A stretch of 64,000 bases of DNA from assembly GCF_017565645.3 (NCBI RefSeq), contig NZ_CP086136.1:8787501-8851500 (forward strand), read 5' to 3'. This stretch comes from Bradyrhizobium barranii subsp. barranii (GTDB lineage: Bacteria; Pseudomonadota; Alphaproteobacteria; Rhizobiales; Xanthobacteraceae). Both the position numbers and the translations under genes were made by a program. Under the pieces are notes generated by a model. It was not told where the DNA came from, searched no databases, and saw only the letters and a list, made by a program, of their open reading frames with translations. Shown here piece after piece: positions 9,267 through 20,815 of this stretch (positions are counted from its first letter, which is position 1; each line of letters opens with the position of its first letter).

Positions 9267-10919
9267 TCAGCGTTCAGCAACAACACGAAGAATTTCAGCC
9301 GGCGCTGTGATTGCAGCTCGGCATTTAGCAATCCCATCGTCCAGCATCGTCGTCATCCCCCCGCCGATCGCCGCGTGGTCGATTGCCAGCCCATCGGCAT
9401 TATCGGCGATCAGCTCACGCAAACCGCTGCTGAGTTCGAGGAGTTCAAATACTCCGATCCGACCGCGATAACCGCTGTGGCTGCAGCGTGCGCAGCCCCG
9501 CGGCTGCCACATGATTTCCCCTGCAGATAGTCCGAGGCGGCTCACTCCGGTGTCCTGGCTCTGTTCATCCTCGCCGAACGGTGTCGGCGCCTTGCAGTGC
9601 TCGCAGAGTTGTCGCACCAGCCGCTGTGCGATGACGCCACGCAAAGTCGATCGCAAAAGATAGCCTTCCACACCGAGATCAAGGAGTCGCGGCACGGCCG
9701 CCACGGCCGTTTCGGCGTGCAGCGTCGTGAGCACAAGATGTCCCGTGAGCGCGGCATGGACGGCAACATTCGCCGTTTCCGGATCCCGGACTTCACCGAC
9801 CATGATCACGTCGGGATCCTGACGAAGGAAGGAGCGGAGTGCACTCGCGAAAGTAAGCCCGATGGCAGGCTTGATTTGCGACTGATTGATTCCGGGGATG
9901 TCGTATTCCACGGGGTCCTCGACCGTCAGGATTTTCCGTTCTGGCACATTGAGCATGGACATTATGGTTGCGAGAGTTGTCGTTTTGCCGCTGCCAGTCG
10001 GCCCTGTGACCACAATCATGCCGTGCGGAGCCGTGATCAGCCTGCGCAGAACAGCCTCATCGCGCTCGGAAAGGCCGAGACGGTCTACTGCAAGCTGGGA
10101 GCGGTCCTTCGGCAGAAGGCGCAGAACCGCGGACTCGCCATACTGCGTCGGCATGATAGCAACACGCACGTCGATCTCGCGACCGACCCGAATTCGCGCA
10201 GCTCCATCTTGCGGCAGACGTCGCTCCGCGATGTTCAATCCAGCAACGATCTTGATGCGAGAGATGACTGCCTGGGGCAGCACACCCGCTGGCGGCTGAA
10301 TGGCACGAAGCAGCCCATCGATTCGCAGCCGAACCGTAAGGCCCGTTGAGAACGGCTCGACATGAATGTCACTAGCGCGCATTTCGAGGGCTTTTTCGAT
10401 CAGATCATTGACCGCGCGCACGACGGGCGCGCCGCTTGCTAGGTCGCGCAGACTTTCGATGTCGTCATCGCGTAGCTGCTGAACGGCGGACTGCCCCCTC
10501 TCTTCCGCAGCCCCGAGCTTCTGATCGAGAAGGATAGTAATGTCCTCTATCGAAGCTACCTTAAATGAGGTCGGCACCCCGAACACCAGCTCCGCGGCTC
10601 TACGCGAGGGCTGGTCGGTGGGATCCGCCATGGCAAAGACGGGTGTGCCGTCCGAAAGGCGGTGAGGAAACGCGACCACTTCGCGAAGAAAGGCTGGCGA
10701 AAACTGGTCGATTGCAGGAGCGGCCGCCATCATTTCCCGCAGCGCAATACGCTCGAGACCAGAAAAGCGGGCGGCTTCGTCGGCAAATGACTCTGCCGAC
10801 AAGTCAAACATCTCCCAAGTTCTCGTCGGCCGATCACCGGGTTGCGCGTCGCCCTCCAGGTGTGCCGGACACATCCGCCGGAGATGCTCGATGAATTGCG
10901 TTGACGATGTGCCGCACAT
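9267..10919 (-). CDS. gspE: T2SS traffic ATPase GspE
   Basis: About 550 residues if translation starts at the ATG at 10919; an in-frame ATG at 11018 would add 33 residues with no homology-like features. Domains in order: N-terminal MshEN-type region, N2 domain, then the ATPase core with Walker A GPTGSGKTTT, Asp box around KILTVEDPVEYDIPGI, Walker B region MVGEVRDPETA, and a C-terminal tetracysteine zinc motif (CEHC and CARC). It energises pseudopilus assembly in the cytoplasm. It is the first gene of the minus-strand operon, so the promoter should lie in the 1.3-kb gap to gspD. Confidence 0.95.
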   Translation of the reverse strand: MCGTSSTQFIEHLRRMCPAHLEGDAQPGDRPTRTWEMFDLSAESFADEAARFSGLERIALREMMAAAPAIDQFSPAFLREVVAFPHRLSDGTPVFAMADPTDQPSRRAAELVFGVPTSFKVASIEDITILLDQKLGAAEERGQSAVQQLRDDDIESLRDLASGAPVVRAVNDLIEKALEMRASDIHVEPFSTGLTVRLRIDGLLRAIQPPAGVLPQAVISRIKIVAGLNIAERRLPQDGAARIRVGREIDVRVAIMPTQYGESAVLRLLPKDRSQLAVDRLGLSERDEAVLRRLITAPHGMIVVTGPTGSGKTTTLATIMSMLNVPERKILTVEDPVEYDIPGINQSQIKPAIGLTFASALRSFLRQDPDVIMVGEVRDPETANVAVHAALTGHLVLTTLHAETAVAAVPRLLDLGVEGYLLRSTLRGVIAQRLVRQLCEHCKAPTPFGEDEQSQDTGVSRLGLSAGEIMWQPRGCARCSHSGYRGRIGVFELLELSSGLRELIADNADGLAIDHAAIGGGMTTMLDDGIAKCRAAITAPAEILRVVAER

Positions 10920-12294
10920 AACATGATCCGCTCGCGCCCAGGGGTCGGCATCGGACCCGACTCGACTCGTCAAACACCTCTGGCAAGTCACATGCCAAAT
11001 TGTGAGAGACGCCGACATCGGCTCGCAGTGTTGTTTAGGCAGATCGTCCGCCGGGGAGCCGCGCGCTTCGTCGGCTCGAATGCGCTAGTGTTCGACTCCG
11101 AACAAGGAGGGGAACGAAGCCTACAATCCGCCAGCTCCGTCGCGAACGCGACATATCAGATAGGCGCCATGTCGCCCCTGCAGATTGGTACAGTCCTTGC
11201 TGAAGACTTAAAGCTGGAGCGGCCCTGAGACGCTGACCGGTTGGCCAATTTGACTTAGGCCGCTCCGCCGAAAGCTACAGAGGGGAGAATGACCCAGAGC
11301 ACGAGACGAAAGATTGATGCGGCACTGAATACGAACATCGCGCTGATGGGGCTGCAGAGGCATGCGACAGAGGGCAATCTGACGCAGCGCTATCAGCTGC
11401 ACCCGGGGTAACGAAAGCAGCAACTTCTGGAGCCGGTGGCCCGCACATTCGACAGCGGCAGCGCCAAGTACGGCGCAGCAATCATGGAAAGCCGCCCGTC
11501 GCAGGCACTGCCAGTTGCTCCGTCTTGTCCGCTCAAGCGCCTATGGGCGGCCACCCGCCGCTAACCAGGCGAGGATCCGGCGCTGATGCGGCGGATCGAT
11601 GAACGTTCACGAGTTGCCACGATTACTCCTGCACGACGTCCGTGGCGCTGGCGCTGAGCCTTGAACGATCCCGGTGACCGCGGCCGGCGAGTGAGGCGCG
11701 TGGTCAAACCAGCCCAAACATGAAACGCTATCCGCACGAGGCCCGTCGTTTGAAGAGACGTTGAGCTTCACCAACCCGCCGGTGGCGAGCGCCAACGACA
11801 CTCTTCCTATAGCGGCACCTGGATACGTGGGCCTATGACGCTTGGCCACTCAAACGGTACGAGATAATGACTGCGACGAACTACACCGCAAACTGGGCAC
11901 TCGCCGCAACGTTGAGCTCTTCTTGCCATTGCGCCTCTTCAGGGTCGCGATCCGGCTCTTCAGTAGCGTCGATGTGGGCGGAGCGACTTCAAGCGCATCA
12001 AATACTGCAACGGGCAAACAAGTCATCCATTCCACCGCACTTCGAAGAAGATGTGGGCGGGCAACCGATAACAGGATGAGTCGGCTGGACATAAGCGATC
12101 GAACTCGTGCTTCGGCAAGATAAACTTGGTGGCCAGATCACCGTCCTCCGCGGAATGGGCTTCAACTTCAAACGATTGGCTATCGACATGGAAGTGGTTA
12201 ATCGCGGCGGATCGGCGCACCCTCGTTGCTGGCTTTCGTGCGCGGGACGGTAAATCTGCCGCGGAGCTCCAAGCCACATCCATCACTAGCCTAA
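10920..12294. other. Divergent intergenic region between gspE and gspD
   Basis: Nearly 1.4 kb separates the divergent starts of gspE and gspD. Only short unconvincing frames are present. It must hold both T2SS promoters, but I could not identify a recognisable operator, tts box, nod box or sigma-54 site by eye. It could also be the site of a decayed gene. Confidence 0.45.
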
Positions 12295-14562
12295 GTGGAT
12301 CGCAATCCAGTGAGTCTTCCGGTAAGTCGAAGTCAGTGCGGTGGAGTCGCGCGCAACATGCTGCTTGTCGCGGCAATGCTTCTGTTCGCCTCATGTAGCA
12401 TCGTCACGAACGGCACACCTACGACAGCACCCGCTGATTTGGACGTCCTCGACAAGGTCCGATCGCTCGACATCCTTCCGCGCGGCGAACAGCCGATCGC
12501 GTCTTTCCAAGCGTCGCCTAACTCACAAGGTGTAGCAAGCAGCACCTATTCGGGTTCTGAGGTCTTCGAAGCCACGGAGGCGCGGCCGCAGCAGACCCCA
12601 AATGGTCCCGGCTACGATCTGAACTTCGAGAACGCACCTGTCGCCACCGTGCTAAAGGTGATGCTCGGGGACACTCTCGGTCTCGGCTATACCATCGATC
12701 CACGCGAGCAGGCCACAGTCAGCCTGGTGTCCGCGCGACCGGTGCCCAGATCTGACATCGTTTTCGTGCTCGAGAGCGCGCTGCGACTTTCCGGCCTTGC
12801 GCTGGTACGCGATACGGGCGGATACAAAGTCACTCCCCTCGGCAATGCCACTGGAGCCGGCCACGTCGATGCCGGTGCTGGTCATTCCGAAGCCGGCTAT
12901 GGTGTGTCAGTGGTACCGCTGCAATATGTTGCAGCGAAAACCATCCTCAAGTTGATGGACAGCTTTGCAACCCGCACTGGTAGCGTACGTGCGGACCCCA
13001 CGCGAAACCTTCTTCTGATCCAGGGGACCGGACCCGAGCGGCGAACGGCCGTCGAAACCGCCCTGAGCTTTGATGTCGACTGGATGAAAGGCCAATCGGT
13101 AGGCATTTATCCCATTCACAATTCCGCGCCAGAGCCTCTGATCGCAGAGCTCGAGAGTATCCTGGATTCCGGCGACAACGGGCTCAGTCATGACCTTGTG
13201 AAGCTTCAAGTCGTCTCCAGGTTGAACGCCATCATGGTCGTAACGCGCAAGCCGCCGTTGCTCCAGACCGTAGCGACTTGGATCCATCGGCTCGATCGGG
13301 CAGACTCGGCTCAAACCGGCGTTCGTGTCTATCGTGTCCGCTATAGTGACGCCCGCCACTTGGCCAAGGTGCTGAACCAGATGTTCGTCGGCAGCGCCTC
13401 GACGTCGATCGACATCGGCGATAAGGAGGTCGCTCGCCCGAATTCGGCTGCCGAACGGCTGTCTGCGAATACGTCCGCGCCGTCCCCCAGCCTGTCCCCC
13501 CCCGCGTCGGGCGGCAACGGCGTAAGTAACCCCTTCCCATCAGGCTTGAATTCGTCGAACGGAACGGATGCCAGCGGTGGACTTGACACACTAAACGGTG
13601 GTGGACCGCCGGTCATGCCCAACGTACGGATCACCCCTGATATCGTGAGTAACTCTGTCTTAATCTATGCCAGTCGCGAAAACTATCGGATCATCAGTTC
13701 CACCTTAAAGCAGCTCGATCAACCCGTGCTGCAGGTCGGCATCGAGGCGACGATCGCGGAGGTAAAGCTCACCAACGAGCTGAGTTACGGTGTCCAGAGC
13801 TATCTGACCAGCAAGCAGCTTGGATTGAAGACCGACCAGGGTTCTGTTCTTACCTCGACCAACGGTGCGGTGAGTAGGGCAGCGAACGCGCTGCTGAATC
13901 GCGCAATTCCGGGATTCAACTTCCTGATCGAATCGGAGTCACAGCCGGCCATTATCCTCGATGCGCTACACGGGGTGACCAGCGTCAATGTGTTGTCCAA
14001 TCCTTCACTCGTTGTCACCAACAACCAGGCCGCAACCCTTCAGGTCGGCGATGTCGTTCCGGTCCAGACTAGCAAAACGAGTTATCCATCGCAAAACGGC
14101 ACTGTGGTTAATACTATCGACTACCGCAACACCGGCATTATTCTTCGCGTTGTGCCGCGTATCACCACAAGTGGACACGTCAGTCTCGAGATCGAACAGG
14201 AGATCAGCCAGGTATCCTCGGCCGGCTCATCCGAGCTTACGCCGACCGTGTCCCAGCGCAGGGTGAAGAGCGCGGTCTCTGTGACAAACGGCCAAACCGT
14301 GGTGCTGGCCGGACTGATCAGTGAAGACCACAAGGGAGGCCGCAGCGGCATTCCGCTACTTGACGAGATTCCCGGTCTTGGCGATGTGTTTTCACACCAG
14401 AGCAAAAAGGGGCAGCGGACGGAGTTGATCATCTTCATTCGACCCCAGATCATCCAGACCGGCAGCGATGCGCACCAGCTGGCAGAGGAGCTACGTTCGA
14501 AGCTTCGCGGTGCAGTCGGCGCGAGCATTACAGATGACTTGCGTGTTCGCAATGTCCGCTGA
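12295..14562 (+). CDS. gspD: T2SS outer-membrane secretin GspD
   Basis: 755 residues from a GTG; an ATG at 12358 would remove 21 residues and place the signal peptide at the very N-terminus, which I think more likely. The hydrophobic segment ends in LLFASCS, a near-lipobox, suggesting a lipid-anchored secretin. Then come the N0 domain (LNFENAPVATVLKVML), N1-N3 repeats (VVPLQYVAAKTILKLM, VYRVRYSDARHLAKVL), a serine/glycine-rich insert around residues 370-440, and the secretin core with VGDVVPVQTS, NTGIILRVVPRI, TNGQTVVLAGLI and LIIFIRPQII. It is divergent from the gspE-M operon and overlaps the next gene. Confidence 0.95.
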   Translation: MDRNPVSLPVSRSQCGGVARNMLLVAAMLLFASCSIVTNGTPTTAPADLDVLDKVRSLDILPRGEQPIASFQASPNSQGVASSTYSGSEVFEATEARPQQTPNGPGYDLNFENAPVATVLKVMLGDTLGLGYTIDPREQATVSLVSARPVPRSDIVFVLESALRLSGLALVRDTGGYKVTPLGNATGAGHVDAGAGHSEAGYGVSVVPLQYVAAKTILKLMDSFATRTGSVRADPTRNLLLIQGTGPERRTAVETALSFDVDWMKGQSVGIYPIHNSAPEPLIAELESILDSGDNGLSHDLVKLQVVSRLNAIMVVTRKPPLLQTVATWIHRLDRADSAQTGVRVYRVRYSDARHLAKVLNQMFVGSASTSIDIGDKEVARPNSAAERLSANTSAPSPSLSPPASGGNGVSNPFPSGLNSSNGTDASGGLDTLNGGGPPVMPNVRITPDIVSNSVLIYASRENYRIISSTLKQLDQPVLQVGIEATIAEVKLTNELSYGVQSYLTSKQLGLKTDQGSVLTSTNGAVSRAANALLNRAIPGFNFLIESESQPAIILDALHGVTSVNVLSNPSLVVTNNQAATLQVGDVVPVQTSKTSYPSQNGTVVNTIDYRNTGIILRVVPRITTSGHVSLEIEQEISQVSSAGSSELTPTVSQRRVKSAVSVTNGQTVVLAGLISEDHKGGRSGIPLLDEIPGLGDVFSHQSKKGQRTELIIFIRPQIIQTGSDAHQLAEELRSKLRGAVGASITDDLRVRNVR

Positions 14563-15181
14563 TCATTGTCATATCCCGCTGCTGGCTCGACGCGACATCA
14601 TCTGGTTCGTGCTGGCGCAAATGATGGCTCTGCTTGTCGCGTTGGCGCCAGCACGCGCAGACGCCATCGCATCGGCAAGGAGCGCCTATGCACATGGGGA
14701 CTATCAGAAAGCAGTCCGCCAGCTCACCCCACTTGCCTTACGCGGCGACGCGCAAGCACAGGCGATGCTTGGTTTCATGTACGAAAACGGCTTCGGCGCA
14801 CCAAAAGTCTACGATGCTGCAGTCGACCTATATATTCAGGCCGCAAATGCCGGAATTCCATTTGCCCAGGCGATGCTCGGCCTGATGTATGACAAAGGTC
14901 ATGGCGTTCCGCAGGATGTCGTTCTCGCCTACAAATGGATGAATATTGCGGCAGCTCAGGCCCGCAGCTCTCAAAGGGATTATTGCCTCCGCTTGCGCAA
15001 CGCGATTGCTTCCAAAATGTCGATGAATCAGATCGCGCAGGGGCAAGCATACGCGCGATCGTGGACGCTGGCCCATGTTCAGGCCGGACGCGCAGCTCCC
15101 CGTTGCAGTTCTCGCAGGGCGAAGCGGTGCGCCGGGCTATTCGATCAAGAGGCGCTCGCGGTGGGGGGTGGCCGGCGATGA
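14552..15181 (+). CDS. Sel1-repeat protein coupled to gspD
   Basis: 209 residues from the ATG at 14552, which overlaps the last 11 bases of gspD. Earlier in-frame ATGs lie deep inside gspD. Residues 17-37 form a signal peptide ending in APARADA. Two Sel1-type TPR repeats follow (AQAQAMLGFMYENGFG, PFAQAMLGLMYDKGHG) with WMNIAAAQA closing the pair. Sel1 proteins are protein-interaction scaffolds; translational coupling to the secretin suggests a periplasmic accessory or pilotin-like role, which is inference. The C-terminal 40 residues are arginine-rich and low-complexity, so the end may have been altered by frameshift. Confidence 0.75.
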   Translation: MSADHCHIPLLARRDIIWFVLAQMMALLVALAPARADAIASARSAYAHGDYQKAVRQLTPLALRGDAQAQAMLGFMYENGFGAPKVYDAAVDLYIQAANAGIPFAQAMLGLMYDKGHGVPQDVVLAYKWMNIAAAQARSSQRDYCLRLRNAIASKMSMNQIAQGQAYARSWTLAHVQAGRAAPRCSSRRAKRCAGLFDQEALAVGGGRR

Positions 15182-15551
15182 TAGCCTTGGGGTCATTCGG
15201 CCCTTTAATTGCGGTTTGTTGTCAAGCTTTCCTTTTGATCTCGCCAATGGCACAACGGTAGCGCTCGTGCCGTCGGAGCCGGTCAGGGTTGCGGAGACGG
15301 CGCGAGCGCGGCTGAGGTATGATGGTTAGTCAGGCCTTGGACCCGTCATAGTTGAACCTTTGCGGCCAGCTCGGGTCATGGTCCTTTCCGACGTCGCGTA
15401 GCGCCTCATGATGATGTCCGGATCGGGCGCTTCAATGTATGCAGCGGCGTGCGGACGAGCCCGCCACCAGCCGATTGACCGAGGTCGCCACAACCACCGT
15501 CCCAGCGGGACATCGCCGGCCGGTGCGCGCACGCCGCCGCCTCCCGCGCGT
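15182..15551. other. Convergent gap between the Sel1 gene and the gibberellin operon
   Basis: Two operons end toward each other here. No gene is recognised, and no clear hairpin followed by a T-run is visible. This is also the edge of the GC-rich gibberellin segment. Confidence 0.45.
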
Positions 15552-18001
<2,450 letters not shown>

Positions 18002-18309
18002 GCGGGATGTTCCTTCTGCAGACGGTTTGACGAGAACCAGGATCAGGCAGACGCCGCGCACGTGGCCGCACGCCCGTCGCGGACAGCGCATGGGCAGCGT
18101 CGGACGGCCGCCCTGCTCCGGCGCGGCGAGGTGCCCCCGATGCAGGCGCCGGCCGTCGCACAGGCTTGCGCGCCAGCACGCCGCGTGCGCCGCGGTAATG
18201 CCGGGCAACGGCTGCGATCATCGCCGCGGACTCTGACGCAGAGCAGCATGCACCGCTGCCGCCGGCCGATCGCAACGGCTCAGGGGCGACTCCATGCGGA
18301 CGGGCTCGC

Positions 18310-19317
18310 TCATGCGCATGGCGTGTGCTCGAACAGATACGCGTTGGCCCGTTCCAGGATCTGCGCCAACCGTTCCGCACGCGGCCCCAGCGGGGCGATG
18401 GCCTCCCCGGCGTCGCGCAAAAGATCCGCCGCGAACTGGCGCGCTGCCGGCAGCCCCATGATCAACGCGCAGGTCGGCTTCTGCGCTGCTGCGTCCTTGC
18501 CGGGGGTCTTGCCCAGCGTCGCGGTATCCGCTGTCCCGTCGAGAATGTCGTCGATCACCTGCAACGCAAGGCCAAAACTGGCGCTGTAGCCATCCAGCGC
18601 ACAGTACAGCGCAGCGTGCGCGGCATCCTCCGCGATGGCGCATAGCGCGCCCATGCGAACGGACGCGCGCACTAGCGCTCCGCACTTCATCCGGTGCATC
18701 GCCACGATCCTGTCCAGCTCGACGTGCTTTCCAACCAGCGACAGATCCATGGCCTGCCCGCCTGCGGCACCCTCGGCGGACACCGCCTGCGCCAGTTCGC
18801 GCACGAGCGCGATACGGTTGTCGCCCGGCGCATTCAGGCTCGCCAGGATCAGGAAGGCGTGCGCCTGCAGGGCATCGCCGACCAGGATCGCAGTGGCTTC
18901 GCCGAACTTGACGTGCACGGTCGGAAGGCCGCGGCGAAGCACGTCGTCGTCCATCGCGGGCAGGTCGTCGTGGACCAGGGTACAGGCGTGCATCATCTCG
19001 ATGGCGGCGCCGACGTCGTCGAGCATGTGCGCCGGCGTGTCGACGAGTGCGCCGGCGGCCAGACAGAGCAAGGCGCGCGTGCGCTTCCCGCCATGCAAGG
19101 TGGCGTAGCGCATCGCCGCCATCAGCTCGGTCTCACCGTCGTTTTCGGCGCAGAGATGACGCGCCAGAACCTGTTCGACCCGCTTTGCGCCGTCCTGCAT
19201 CCAGGTCTCCGGTAGTAGCTTGCTGGATGCGCCACGCGCCTGCGCGCCCAATCCGCTAAGCGGGGACACGCCAGTTCGGTCGTCGTGTGGCGTGGAACCG
19301 GTTTGCATGTTGTTCAT
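18310..19317 (-). CDS. Geranylgeranyl diphosphate synthase (GGPS)
   Basis: 335 residues from the ATG at 19317 (AAGGA just upstream); the ATG nine bases later is also possible. It is an all-trans polyprenyl synthase with the first aspartate-rich motif HDDLPAMDDD, the HGGKRTRALL segment, KFGEATAILVGDAL and the second motif DDILD. It makes the C20 precursor for CPS. Having its own GGPS makes the operon independent of host chain-length control. Confidence 0.9.
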   Translation of the reverse strand: MNNMQTGSTPHDDRTGVSPLSGLGAQARGASSKLLPETWMQDGAKRVEQVLARHLCAENDGETELMAAMRYATLHGGKRTRALLCLAAGALVDTPAHMLDDVGAAIEMMHACTLVHDDLPAMDDDVLRRGLPTVHVKFGEATAILVGDALQAHAFLILASLNAPGDNRIALVRELAQAVSAEGAAGGQAMDLSLVGKHVELDRIVAMHRMKCGALVRASVRMGALCAIAEDAAHAALYCALDGYSASFGLALQVIDDILDGTADTATLGKTPGKDAAAQKPTCALIMGLPAARQFAADLLRDAGEAIAPLGPRAERLAQILERANAYLFEHTPCA

Positions 19318-19462
19318 GTCCTTGTTACCTGACAGGAGACGGCCACGGCGAGCGGCGAGCCGCCGCGGTGTTGCCGGCGTCGCACCGAGCGCGCGCGCCG
19401 AGTGCAGCAATGCCGCGCCTCGCCGGCGCCGCTGCTTCGCCACACGGGCATGCGATGCCAGC

Positions 19463-20815
19463 TCATGAGAATCCGATGCGGATTGTCATGGACGGATGTG
19501 CGGTCGGGTAATAGCGCTGGCCTTTTTCGACGCCGCCCAGCAACCGCGGCCGCGCCCCGGCCTTGTGCATGGTCAGCGCCAAGGCGATGCCGAACTGCAC
19601 CAGTTCCAGCCATACCAGATGGTAGCCGATGCAGACGTGTGGGCCCGTACCGAACTGCAGCATGTCCACCGGCAGGATCGGCTCCGTGCGTTGCAGCCAC
19701 CGCGCCAGGCGGAACTGATCAGGCGCCTCGTGCAGCAGAGCTGAGGTCGAGAAATGCAGCAGCGGGATGCACAGATCGGTGCCCGCGGGAATGCGCCGTT
19801 GACCGAGTTGCAATTCCTGCAGCGCGCGACGCGGCAGGACCGTGGTCGGAGGATGCAAGCGCAGCGTCTCGCGGAACAGCGCCTCGGCGACCGGACACTG
19901 CGCCAGCTCCGCGTGCCGAGTCGGCACCGCGCCCACGCGTTGCGCCTCCTCGACCAGGGCTTCCCACAGGACAGGCTGCCGCGCCAGCTCGATTACCATC
20001 CATGCCATCGTCGAGGCAGTGGTGTCGTGGCCGCCAAGCAGCAGCAAGCGGATATTAGCGATCAGGACGTCATCGGAGGGCGCATCGTGGCTGCTATCGA
20101 AGGCGCTCACCATGTCGTTGATCAACCCGGTGCGCGCGGCATGCGCACGCGCGTCGCGGACGAACTGGCGCAACTGCGCGTCGATCCAGTCGCGGGCGGC
20201 GCGGCCGCGCCGCAAGGGCAATCCTGGCAGGTCGACCGGGGGCGCGACGATCAGCTGCAGCAATTGCCGGTACTTGCGATGCCATTCCGGCAGGTCGTGC
20301 GCGGGGATTCCCATGAGGCTGAAGATGAGCTTGAGCATCAGATCGCCGGTTTCGCGCAGGATGGTTACGTCGCCGCGGTCGCGCCACGCCTGCACGCGCG
20401 CCCGGATGATGGGCGCGAACAGATCGCCGATGCCGGCCTGGGTCAGCGCCTTGGGCAGGAACGCCGCCTTGATCGCATCGCGCGCCTGCCGGTGCGCCCC
20501 GCCGTCCTGTGCGACCAACGTTCCGCCGAACAATTCGGGCGCGATCTCTTCGATCAGCGCCGAGGACACGTCCTTGTGCCGGAGCAGTGCGAACGCATCC
20601 AGATCCATGCAGGTCATCAGGTGACCGGCAGGGCCAAAATCCAGCCAGAAGTAGCTACCCAGCGTCCGTTCCGCGCGGCGCAGCAGGTGCGGCAGGCCTC
20701 TGGCGATGGCGGGAAGATGCCCGACCAGCGGGAAAGCGCCGGGCACGACCGGGATGTCGTGCCGCATTCGGTGTCGACGGTCTAGCGGGTTGAGCAGCAT
20801 GTCCGTCAGCCGCAT
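19463..20815 (-). CDS. Cytochrome P450 CYP117 of gibberellin biosynthesis
   Basis: 450 residues from the ATG at 20815, overlapping the end of the SDR by ten bases. P450 landmarks in order: I-helix LLLGGHDTTAST, ExxR in FRETLRLHPP, and the heme loop FGTGPHVCIGYHL with the cysteine ligand. In the bacterial pathway CYP117 converts ent-kaurenoic acid by 7-hydroxylation and ring contraction to GA12-aldehyde. The protein looks intact. It sits in the standard order between SDR and GGPS. Confidence 0.9.
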   Translation of the reverse strand: MRLTDMLLNPLDRRHRMRHDIPVVPGAFPLVGHLPAIARGLPHLLRRAERTLGSYFWLDFGPAGHLMTCMDLDAFALLRHKDVSSALIEEIAPELFGGTLVAQDGGAHRQARDAIKAAFLPKALTQAGIGDLFAPIIRARVQAWRDRGDVTILRETGDLMLKLIFSLMGIPAHDLPEWHRKYRQLLQLIVAPPVDLPGLPLRRGRAARDWIDAQLRQFVRDARAHAARTGLINDMVSAFDSSHDAPSDDVLIANIRLLLLGGHDTTASTMAWMVIELARQPVLWEALVEEAQRVGAVPTRHAELAQCPVAEALFRETLRLHPPTTVLPRRALQELQLGQRRIPAGTDLCIPLLHFSTSALLHEAPDQFRLARWLQRTEPILPVDMLQFGTGPHVCIGYHLVWLELVQFGIALALTMHKAGARPRLLGGVEKGQRYYPTAHPSMTIRIGFS

